From an uncultured bacterium (GTDB taxonomy: Bacteria; Verrucomicrobiota; Kiritimatiellia; RFP12; UBA1067): DNA of 54,298 bases. Numbering within the stretch: the stretch's first letter is position 1; each line of letters begins with the position of its first letter. The notes under the pieces are model-generated. The model was not told where the DNA came from and made no database searches. It saw only the letters and a program-made list of their open reading frames with translations. The stretch spans positions 1-54,298 of the forward strand of contig CACWIW010000063.1 in assembly GCA_902761035.1 (NCBI GenBank). Direction: 5' to 3'. This document shows, in pieces, positions 17,172 to 25,300 of this stretch. The position numbers and the translations under genes are program-made.

Positions 17172-18562
17172 CAGGTCGTGCCCACTTCCTGGGAATAGGC
17201 GGCGTCGGCATGGCTGGCGTCGCCTTTCTGTTAAAAGCCCAAGGCCGCGCGGTCTCGGGCTGCGATCTTTATTCCACGCCCCGTACGCGCTGGCTGGAGG
17301 AGTGCGGCATTCCCGTGGCCGTTGGACATTCCGCCGCGCACATCACGCCCGCCATCGACGAGCTCATCGTCACGCCCGCCGTTCCGCCCGACAATCCCGA
17401 ACTCGCAGCCGCGCGCGCCGCCGATCTCACCGTCCGTAGCCGCGGCGAAGTGCTCGCCTCCCTCGTCAACGCCGCCGACGGCATTGCCGTGTGCGGGACC
17501 CACGGCAAGACGACCACCGCCACCTTCATCACCCGCCTTCTCCAGAACCTCGGCGCTGCCCCCTCCTGGTGCATCGGCGGCGAAACGGGAGCAATGCCCG
17601 TCGCTGGCGTGGGGCCAGGCCCCCTCGTGGTGGAAGCCGACGAGTCCGACGGCACGCTCGCGCTCTACCGTCCGCGCACGCTCGTCCTCAACGCCGTCGA
17701 CTTCGACCATCTTGAGCATTTCAACTCAAAGGACGACTACTTCAACTGCTACCGCGCGGCCATCCGCCAGACGAGCGACACTGTCATAGTCTGCGCCGAC
17801 CACCCGCAGGCCCTTGCGCTCGTCCGCGAAATGGATTCCCACCCCGGTAGGGCGGTCGCCCCACGACCGCCGGAAAAGCCGAATGTCTTGACATTCGGCT
17901 TCGCGCCCGAGGCGCAGGTGAACGCCGCCGACTGGCCGGACATCCCCGTTCTCGGACGCCACAACGTGGCAAACGCGCTCGCCGCCATTGCCGTGGCCCT
18001 CTCGCGCGGCTTCACCCGCGAGCAAATCTCCGCAGCCCTTCCAGACGCCGTCGCCGACCTTCCAGACCGACGCTTCGAACTCGTCGCGGAGTCAAACGGC
18101 GTGCGCGTTTACACCGACTACGCCCATCATCCAGCAGAGTTGAAATGCGCAATCGACATGGCGCGCGCGCTCCGGCCCGCCCGTCTGCGCGTCATGTTCC
18201 AGCCCCATCGCTACTCACGCACGAAAGCGCTGCGCGACGAATTTCCGCCAGCCTTCGCGGCTGCGGACGAAGTGGTGCTCGCCCCCGTCTACGCGGCCTT
18301 TGAAGAGCCCATTCCCGGCGGCGACATCACCGACCTCTACGCCGCATTCGGGGGACAGTCCCCATGCGTTGGGGGACAGTCCCCACATGTCACCTTGGCG
18401 CGTTCGCTCGACGAAGGCTGGCAACATCTTCTCCGCACGGCCCGTCCCGGCGACATCCTCATGCTCCTCGGCGCGGGCGACATCATCAACCTCGTGCCGC
18501 GCGTCCAAGCCGATCTGGCGAACAACGCATTAAACGACGACTGCCATACTTATCTCCCGTGA
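17168..18562 (+). CDS. murC: UDP-N-acetylmuramate--L-alanine ligase
   Basis: A 464-residue Mur ligase that attaches L-alanine to UDP-MurNAc, the first amino-acid step of peptidoglycan synthesis. Visible are the N-terminal nucleotide motif GIGGVGMAG (residues 9-17), the ATP P-loop GTHGKTTT (110-117), VVEADESDGT (about 154) and the C-terminal DYAHHPAE. Two foreign-looking stretches are in frame: HPGRAVAPRPP (about residues 225-236), encoded by a GTAG palindrome at 17847-17871, and GGQSPCVGGQSPHV (about 395-408), encoded by two GGGGACAGTCCCC palindromes. Both fall in probable surface loops. The start overlaps the VOC gene (ATGA). Confidence 0.95.
   Translation: MTGRAHFLGIGGVGMAGVAFLLKAQGRAVSGCDLYSTPRTRWLEECGIPVAVGHSAAHITPAIDELIVTPAVPPDNPELAAARAADLTVRSRGEVLASLVNAADGIAVCGTHGKTTTATFITRLLQNLGAAPSWCIGGETGAMPVAGVGPGPLVVEADESDGTLALYRPRTLVLNAVDFDHLEHFNSKDDYFNCYRAAIRQTSDTVIVCADHPQALALVREMDSHPGRAVAPRPPEKPNVLTFGFAPEAQVNAADWPDIPVLGRHNVANALAAIAVALSRGFTREQISAALPDAVADLPDRRFELVAESNGVRVYTDYAHHPAELKCAIDMARALRPARLRVMFQPHRYSRTKALRDEFPPAFAAADEVVLAPVYAAFEEPIPGGDITDLYAAFGGQSPCVGGQSPHVTLARSLDEGWQHLLRTARPGDILMLLGAGDIINLVPRVQADLANNALNDDCHTYLP
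17847..17871 (+). repeat. GTAG palindrome (REP-like) inside murC
   Basis: GTAG (17847-17850) is followed by arms GGCGGTCG (17851-17858) and CGACCGCC (17864-17871). The same arms occur at 31532-31556 and 48407-48431. A second, different palindrome follows directly at 17878-17899 (arms GCCGAATGT and ACATTCGGC). Confidence 0.85.
18351..18384. repeat. Duplicated GGGGACAGTCCCC palindrome inside murC
   Basis: The 13-base palindrome occurs at 18351-18363 and again at 18372-18384, in a 21-base tandem period that preserves the murC frame. Confidence 0.85.
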
Positions 18563-19272
18563 CCGCATTTCTCATAAACCTTGACCGGCATCCCGACCGT
18601 CTCGCCGCCGCGCAGACGCGCCTAGCACAAGCGGGCGTACACGCCGAGCGCGTGGCGGCCGTGGACGGTTATGCGCTCTCCCCCGCAGAGCGCCGCGCCG
18701 CCGTCGCGCGCTTCCACGCCCTTCTCGCGCGCGGACGGCTCTACACGCCAGGACAAATCGGCTGCGCGCTCTCCCACCACGCAATCTACCGCCGAATGAT
18801 CGCCGAGAACATCCCCGCCGTGCTCGTCTTCGAGGACGACGTACTCCTGACCCCGGCATTCCCCACTTCCCTCGCCGCCGCAGAAACGCTCCTTGACGCC
18901 AACCGTCCACAGGTCTTCCTGTTTTCAGACGGAACACAACAACCCCTTCCGCGTACGGACGCAGCCTTCGCACGCACCACGTGCGGCGACTGCTCGGAAG
19001 CCTACCTCATCACCCTTCCCGCCGCGCGCGAACTCCTGCGCGTCAACTCGCCGATGGTCGTGATGCTAGATAGCTGGACCCGGTTCGCCGCACGCGGACA
19101 CATCGAGCTTTATCGCGCCACACCCGCCACCGCCACGCAGGACCATGCCTTCCAGTCCGTAGTACCCGGCTACATGCGGCCATCCAACGGCTTTCTCCGC
19201 TTTTTCTGGAATCTTGCACGGCTCATCGAGAAGCCGCTTGATGCACTCTGGTTCCGACTGACGGGTCGATAA
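18559..19272 (+). CDS. Glycosyltransferase family 25 (LPS-type)
   Basis: A 237-residue cytoplasmic or membrane-associated glycosyltransferase starting MTAFLINLDRHPDRL, the GT25 signature, followed by QIGCALSHHAIYRRM and a VFEDDVLL metal/nucleotide motif (about residues 92-99). GT25 enzymes transfer sugars onto lipooligosaccharide or glycans. The start is a GTG at 18559 that overlaps the murC stop as GTGA; the frame extends further upstream but only as a murC shadow. The C-terminus (FLRFFWNLARLIEKPLDALWF) is amphipathic and may contact the membrane. The gene converges on the following glycosyltransferase gene. Confidence 0.88.
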   Translation: MTAFLINLDRHPDRLAAAQTRLAQAGVHAERVAAVDGYALSPAERRAAVARFHALLARGRLYTPGQIGCALSHHAIYRRMIAENIPAVLVFEDDVLLTPAFPTSLAAAETLLDANRPQVFLFSDGTQQPLPRTDAAFARTTCGDCSEAYLITLPAARELLRVNSPMVVMLDSWTRFAARGHIELYRATPATATQDHAFQSVVPGYMRPSNGFLRFFWNLARLIEKPLDALWFRLTGR

Positions 19273-19275
19273 AGC

Positions 19276-19300
19276 GGCGCGCGCGGTGCGCGCGCCCTAC
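19276..19300 (-). repeat. GTAG palindrome between two convergent stops
   Basis: Arms GGCGCGCGC (19276-19284) and GCGCGCGCC (19288-19296) are followed by CTAC (19297-19300), that is GTAG on the minus strand. The TAG of this GTAG is the stop codon of the minus-strand glycosyltransferase (19297-19299). The hairpin may also end transcription from both sides. Confidence 0.8.
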
Positions 19301-20514
19301 CGTGCAGCGGTTTGCACGAAGTTAAGCCAGCGTCCGATCAAGTAGTCGATGTTGAGATCAGCCGTCAGTGCCGGCACCTTTCCTCGCTCCGCGTTTTTCC
19401 ACCATTTGAGGATGCGGTCCGCAAGCGCGGCGGCATCATGCGGCGGCACAAGCCACTTCTGTTTGTCGGCCTCAGTGAGCAACTCGTCGAGAAATCCGAT
19501 GCCGCGGCAACCCATAACCGGCACACCGCACGCAAGGGCCTCGGCGTACACGCAACAGAAACTCTCGTTTGATGATGGCAACACGAAGAGATCGAGCGAT
19601 CTGTAGAAATCCGCCAGCCGCTCGTGCGGCATCTCGCGCTCGAAGCGCACCACGTCCATGATTCCCTGCGCCTTCGCGAACGCCCTGCAATCCTCCAACG
19701 TCCCCCCGCTTCCCACGAACCGCACCGTAAGGTCGGGAATGACGCCCTTCAGGCGTGCCACCGCCTGCAGTAGCGTCATCTGCCCCTTCTGCGGATGGAA
19801 GTTCGCCACGCAGCCGATGACAAAACCCGTGTCGTGACGCGGCTCCGCCGCAGGACTGAACTTACGGCCGTCCACGCCGTTGTACAGCACGTATGAAGAC
19901 TGTGGCGGATTGAACGGACGCATCCAGCGTCCGAAAAGAAGCCGCTCTTTCAAATCCGCCCACGGTCCTTCCATGCCCCTCACGAACATCTTCCCAAAGG
20001 ATGCACGCGCCTGTTCGCTAGTGAACACATGCACGTCCATCGCCTCGCAGAGACGCCGCCAGTAGAAGTAAAGCCACGTTGCATGCCCCGGCAATTCGCC
20101 CAGGCGTCCGCTCCGAAGGTGCACCGGACACATGATGTGGTGCTGCAGCGCGCACAGGATCTGCGGGTTCAGGCGCTTCGCGGCGACGGCGTACGGCGCG
20201 AAGTTGACGGTGTGGACGTGGCAGACGGCCACATCCGCCCACGCGACGCCCGCCTCATCCACGCATCGTAAGAACGCACGCACGTTTAGCCAGTCTACGA
20301 GAAATGGCGCAAACTCGCATGGCAGTATCTTGCACGGAAAGCGGTGCACGCGCACGCCCTCAACCTCGTAGTCCGGCCCCGTACCAGACACGAACACGCG
20401 CACGTCAAAACGTCCGTCGCGGATCAACGCCTGCGCGGCGTCGAGACAGAACCCGCCGCGCCACGACTCGGGCGAGGGGAAGTACGGCGTGACAAAAAGG
20501 TAGATCGGCTTCAT
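19297..20514 (-). CDS. Glycosyltransferase family 4
   Basis: A 405-residue GT-B glycosyltransferase with an N-terminal Rossmann domain (MKPIYLFVTPYFPSP, GGFCLDAAQAL) and a C-terminal nucleotide-sugar domain (VIGCVANFHPQKGQMTLLQAV, then ESFCCVYAEALACGVPVMG, the EX7E motif). It probably builds a cell-surface glycan on the cytoplasmic side. I start it at the ATG at 20514, preferred over 20556 because the earlier frame overlaps the regulator gene and has no homologous content. It follows the regulator by 16 bases and may be cotranscribed with it. Its stop codon lies inside a GTAG palindrome. Confidence 0.88.
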   Translation of the reverse strand: MKPIYLFVTPYFPSPESWRGGFCLDAAQALIRDGRFDVRVFVSGTGPDYEVEGVRVHRFPCKILPCEFAPFLVDWLNVRAFLRCVDEAGVAWADVAVCHVHTVNFAPYAVAAKRLNPQILCALQHHIMCPVHLRSGRLGELPGHATWLYFYWRRLCEAMDVHVFTSEQARASFGKMFVRGMEGPWADLKERLLFGRWMRPFNPPQSSYVLYNGVDGRKFSPAAEPRHDTGFVIGCVANFHPQKGQMTLLQAVARLKGVIPDLTVRFVGSGGTLEDCRAFAKAQGIMDVVRFEREMPHERLADFYRSLDLFVLPSSNESFCCVYAEALACGVPVMGCRGIGFLDELLTEADKQKWLVPPHDAAALADRILKWWKNAERGKVPALTADLNIDYLIGRWLNFVQTAAR

Positions 20515-20530
20515 GCTTGGTCTCGTCCGA

Positions 20531-21982
20531 CTACCCGTTAATGCCGAGTTTTCCAAGGCGGTAGTTCATCATGCGCGGCGAGACTCCCAGTTCGCGCCCT
20601 GCCGCGCTACGGTTGCCGCCGTGTCGGCGGAGGGCGTCCTCCAGCACATGCCGCTCGTACGCCGCCAGCTTAGCCTCCAGCGTCCGGCTTTCCGTCCCCG
20701 CGTCAAACGGCGTCTCGGCGAATTCCTCCGCCTGCACCTGCGGAGGCAGGTTGTAGCCGTGGATCGTGTCGTCCGTAGCGGTGAGCACCGCCCGCTCGAT
20801 GCAGTTCTCGAGCTCGCGCACGTTGCCCGGCCACTTCCACGCGAGCAGCATGTTCACGGCCGGCGCGGAAATCTTCGTGACCTGCTTGCCGTACATCGCG
20901 ATCGGGAACACCGAGAGTCGGTAGTAGAGGTCTTCGCGGAACTTGCCCTCGGCCATCATGCGCTCGAGGTTCCGGCTTGTCGCCGCGATGAAACGCACGT
21001 TGGAATGGATTTCCGAGTTCGAACCGATGCGCGAGAACGTGCGCTCCTGCAGGAACCGGAGCAGCTTCACCTGGAGCGGCACGCTCAGGTCGCCGATCTC
21101 GTCAAGGAACAGCGTGCCGCCGTCCGCCGCCTCCGCGCGGCCGATCCGACGCTGGTCCGCGCCCGTAAAAGCACCCTTCTCGTGTCCGAACAGCTCGCTT
21201 TCAATCAGCGTCTCGGGAAGCGCCGCGCAGTTGAGGACCACGAACGGCTTGTCCTTGCGCGACGACAAACGCTGGATCGCGCGCGCGACGAGCTCCTTGC
21301 CCGTGCCGCTCGCCCCGCGCACGAGCACCGTCGCGTCACTCGGCGCCACCTGCCGTATCTGCTCGTACACGGCGCGCATCTCGCGGCAGTTGCCGAGCAG
21401 GTCGCCGGGATTCGCAGTGAGCATGTCGCGCAGACGCCGGTTCTCCGCCACGAGCGCATCGCGCTCCTCGTGCTCCTTCAGACACACCGCCGCTGCGTCG
21501 GCCGTGATATTTGCGATGATCTGCAGAAGCGCCACGTCCCGGTTGAACGCCTCCGCCGTGAAATCCGGCGGGTTGGGACGGTCCACGGACAGCGTGCCAA
21601 TCACCTGCCCCAGATGGACGAGCGGCACGCACACGAACGCAATCGGACACGCCCCTCCGCGCGCACCCGTGCGGTTGAGGAACCGGCTGTCCTCATGCAC
21701 GTCCGGCACCACCTCCGCACGCCCCGTCTGCGCAACGCGCCCCGTGATGCCCTCGCCCAAGCGGTAATGCCCGTGCGCCTTCTCCTCGGCGTTCAACCCC
21801 CGTGACGCCTCAATGGACAATTCATTCCCCTGCAGCAGCGTGAACGTGCCGCGGCACATGTCCATGCTCTTTTCGAGAATGCCAAGCACGTCATCAAGCA
21901 GCACGCGCACATTGCGTTCCCGCACGAGCGCCGAGCTGATTTCCTGAAGAACTGCTATTTCCGATGGCAACTTTGCTCTCAT
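20531..21982 (-). CDS. NifA-like sigma-54 activator with internal gap
   Basis: A 483-residue enhancer-binding protein: GAF sensor domain (about 20-165), AAA+ domain with Walker A GASGTGKE, the sigma-54-contacting GAFTGA loop and Walker B LFLDEIGD, then a Fis-type helix-turn-helix (NRSAAGRELGVSPRMMNYRL). The FREDLYYRL arginine-finger region is present, but the next segment, normally LPPLRERxxDIPLLA plus a helix, is missing: the text runs from FPIA straight to MYGKQVTKIS. That is an in-frame loss of roughly 25 residues. Whether it still activates transcription is open. The start at 21982 has no ribosome site and sits about 2 bases after the predicted transcription start. Confidence 0.9.
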   Translation of the reverse strand: MRAKLPSEIAVLQEISSALVRERNVRVLLDDVLGILEKSMDMCRGTFTLLQGNELSIEASRGLNAEEKAHGHYRLGEGITGRVAQTGRAEVVPDVHEDSRFLNRTGARGGACPIAFVCVPLVHLGQVIGTLSVDRPNPPDFTAEAFNRDVALLQIIANITADAAAVCLKEHEERDALVAENRRLRDMLTANPGDLLGNCREMRAVYEQIRQVAPSDATVLVRGASGTGKELVARAIQRLSSRKDKPFVVLNCAALPETLIESELFGHEKGAFTGADQRRIGRAEAADGGTLFLDEIGDLSVPLQVKLLRFLQERTFSRIGSNSEIHSNVRFIAATSRNLERMMAEGKFREDLYYRLSVFPIAMYGKQVTKISAPAVNMLLAWKWPGNVRELENCIERAVLTATDDTIHGYNLPPQVQAEEFAETPFDAGTESRTLEAKLAAYERHVLEDALRRHGGNRSAAGRELGVSPRMMNYRLGKLGING

Positions 21983-21990
21983 GGGCGGTT

Positions 21991-22019
21991 AGTATACCAA
22001 AATCCCTTGTTTTTGACAA
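21991..22019 (-). promoter_or_regulatory. Strong promoter of the NifA-like gene, nearly leaderless
   Basis: On the minus strand TTGTCA (22019-22014), a 17-base spacer and TATACT (21996-21991) sit directly before the ATG at 21982. Transcription would begin around 21984, leaving almost no leader and no room for a ribosome site. Confidence 0.65.
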
Positions 22020-22194
22020 TGCCTGTAAAACCTTACATTTCGTGTAACGCCGGTCAATTGCATGTTCCCAACATATTATTGCCATTTATTCTAATTCTTC
22101 ACGACAGACAAACACATTTTACATTTTGTGTGAACCGCAACAGGCCGATAATTTAACCTAAATTCCTCATTTCGATTTACCGCTCCATCTTATA

Positions 22195-22374
22195 TCTCAC
22201 GCAGAGGCGCGGAGAGGCAGAGTTCGCAGAGGTTATCCCATTGCTTGAGTATGTATTTGTTTTCACCAATTGGGTGAAATAACTTTTCGAGATTCTTCTT
22301 TTCATGGTTTTCTTTTCAGTCGGATTTCTGAACTTTCTCTGCGCTCTCCGCCTCTCTGCGCCTCTGCGTGAGAC
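22195..22374. repeat. 180-base inverted-repeat element (CTCTGCG family)
   Basis: The left end at 22195-22234 (TCTCACGCAGAGGCGC, continuing GGAGAGGCAGAG) is reverse complementary, with a few mismatches, to the right end at 22333-22374 (CTCTGCGCCTCTGCGTGAGA). The centre is AT-rich and non-coding. This purine-rich GAGGCGCAGAG repeat type is seen in many bacteria, and the layout resembles a MITE. The rest of the gap 21983-22395 shows only the promoter at 21991. Confidence 0.75.
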
Positions 22375-22395
22375 TTTCTACCGAGGATTTTATGT

Positions 22396-25300
22396 TTAAT
22401 CAACGATCATTTGCGTGGTCGTAGTGGTGCCGTTGATGTCGATGGCAGCAGTCCAGTGGAAGTGGAACGGGAAGCCCTCCGGTTCGCTGTACGTCACCAT
22501 GATCGCGCCGGTCTCGGCGTCCCTCGACAGCGTGTAGGTGAGCGCGGTGTGCTCGTCCGACTTGATCCCCAGGTTGAGGAAGCCGTCCTTGACCGGAGAC
22601 GCGGCCGCCTGCGAAAGCGCGAAATAGACCGACGAGAGCTGCGCGGGATGCACGTCCCCGCAGAATTCCGCGACCTTGTCCGCAATCGCGCCGTTGTTCG
22701 CTGCGACCTCGGCGTCTCTTTCGTCGCCCGACATGCTCTTCATCTCGGTTCCGTCCGGGAACACGACCTTGAACACCGTGTTCGCCCCGTCGATCACCGA
22801 CGTCTTGTCATCGATGCGATGGGGCGGCGACGGCCTGACAAAGTCTCTCAGCATCGTCTTGCGTCCGCCTTCGGCCGTGCCGTCCAGCTCCTTGAGCATG
22901 CCGGCCACGTCCGTCACATACGGCGCGAGCGGGAGCCGCCTGCCCTCCATGGCGGCCCTGGCGGCCTCCTCAAGCGTGGCGCCGGCGTTCTGCACCATGA
23001 TCGTGACATTCGGGACGTGCTCGAAATGCCCTTTGAGGATGTCGGTCGTGATTGGTCCGTCGAGCCTCGCGAAGAACGTGTCCAGCATCTGCCGGGGCGT
23101 CATGTCTGCAGCGCCGGGGATGTCCGTGAAGAAGCGCGAGAGGAAGTTCGCCTTCGTCAGCTCGCCTGCCGCCTTCATCGCGGCGATCTCGTCGTAGTGG
23201 CGGAGGACGCGCGCCATGATCTCCACGTTGAGCGCCTTGATCGGCTGGTTCGCCTCGACCTCAGCCTCCGTGCGGCCGAGCGGCGCGAGCAGGTCGAACA
23301 CGTCGTACAGAAGCTGCCTCTTCTCCGGCGGAATCTGCGCGCACGTGTTCGCCATCGACGTCGTGTAGCCGCGCGCGACGAAGCGCATGTCCGGGTTCGC
23401 CTCCATGCCGAACACGCGCTCGGGGTCCTGCGCGTCGAGCGGGATGGATTTGTTGATGGCGATCTCCTCGAAGAGGAACTTCTCGTAGGCGTTCGCCGAC
23501 TCCAGGTCGAGGTTGGCTGTCACGGTGTTGAGGACCGTGACGGTCGCGCCCGCCGGGGGGTGTCCGTTGAGCTCGCGCATCGGCGCGACGGCGGCGTTGG
23601 TGGCCGCGAACCACGTCCTGAAGTCTTTGAGGAGCCTGAGGCCGGCGTTGAAGTTCTCGATGGACTCGGTGAACCGCCCGCCGTAGGCGACCAGGCGGCG
23701 CGCGGCGCTCTTGTGGTCGAGCGCGACTTTGACCGCATCGTCGATCGTGCAGCCGGTGGCCTTGCGGTAGATCATGGCCGTGTGCTTGAGCATGTCGAGC
23801 TCGGAGCTGACGTAGCCCATGCCGAGGGCGCGCTGCCTGGCGGTGCCGCCCTCCGCGAAGCGCGTCTCGATCTCGTGCGCGTCCACGATGGTCTGGTCCC
23901 CTTCGGTATTAACGCCGTACGCGAAGAACAGCATGTCGGCGATCACGCCCGTGTTGTCCGCGAGCATGTTCTCGTCAGCCTCGGCGAGGCGGGTCTCCGA
24001 GAACTCCTTCACGAGCCGCACCAGATCGGGACGGGAGCCGATGACCGCGTAGGCGAACATCTTGTACGGAAGGTTCCTGTCGTCCATACCGACTTCGCCC
24101 TTCCCCGCAAGCATCTTGTTCGTGGCGGCATCGACCTTCTCGGCTATCCCCCTCATGGCCGCCAGGATGTCGTTCGGGGCGGCCTTGCTCGCGAGAAGGC
24201 CCTGGAGCTCCGTGACGTCGATCTTCGCGGTCTCCTCCACAAGTACGTCGAAATTGATGTCGCCGAATGTCTCCAGCCTGATCACCTCGGCCTTCATCCG
24301 GGTCTTGATCTGCTCTGGATACGGCAGGGTGTCGATCTTCCCGAGGCACGCCATCTTCCGGTCCACGTAATCGCGCGCCATTTCGCGGAACGCGGCCTCG
24401 TACTCCGCCTTGGTCTTCAGCGGCTTCTTACCTTTGACGACATCATCCAGCAGGGCGTCCCCGGCCTTTTTCAGGTCGATGAATATCATTGTGTCGCCGT
24501 CGAGCATGGCCTGCGGGAGGTTTAACCGCGCGGCGAGGTCTTCCTTGACCCACTTTTCAAGATTGCCGCGGCCCCCCTTGCATTCGACAAAGGTCTTCAG
24601 AATGTCATTGATGCGGCCGGCGTACTGCGCAAGCACCCTGTCCACATCCTTGCGCGACTGCGCCGCGTAGAGGTCGTCGATGATCTCGGGATGGCGTGCG
24701 AGGACGTAGTTCTTGGCCCTTGTGGAGTCTGCGGCATCCCCGCCAACCGCCGCGAGGGCGTCCTTCACCGCCGATTCCGCGGCCCGACGGCATGCCGTCA
24801 TCCGCGCCGCCTCGCGGAGGGGGTCGCGCAGCGATTCCGCGGTCACGCGCGGGGCGTTCGGGCCAGAGAAGTCGAATGCGTCGCGGAACTTCTGCTCCCC
24901 GAAGCTGTCGAAGACGTGGGAACCTTCGGGAAAACCCCTGTCGCCGTAGATGCCGCGCGTCTCAAACACCACATCCATGCACAACGCCTCGAACTGCGGC
25001 AGGAGGTGCTTCTGGCGCAACCTGACGCTCTCGAACACGTCTCTGTTCCACACCTGTCCGGTCGTCGCCGGAATGTACGCCTTTTCGCCGGCTTGGAGCT
25101 GGAGATCCGGCTTCGCGCAAAGCTCGGCGAATTCTGGGTCGTTCCGAAGGCCGTCGCCCTTGACGTTCGCGTCGAGTCCGATGAGCCGCGACGCGAGGGC
25201 GAGGGCTTCGTGCTTGTTTAGCTTGTTAGCGACGGAAAGCGTGGCGTAGTCGGCGATGCCGCGCTCCTGGAGCAGGCGGACGACGACAATGCGCGCCTTG

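Noticed and set aside
22411..24525. Long open frame on the plus strand opposite the giant gene
   Set aside because: It has the Arg/His/Val-rich composition of a GC-rich antisense shadow, and the minus-strand frame covers the region completely.
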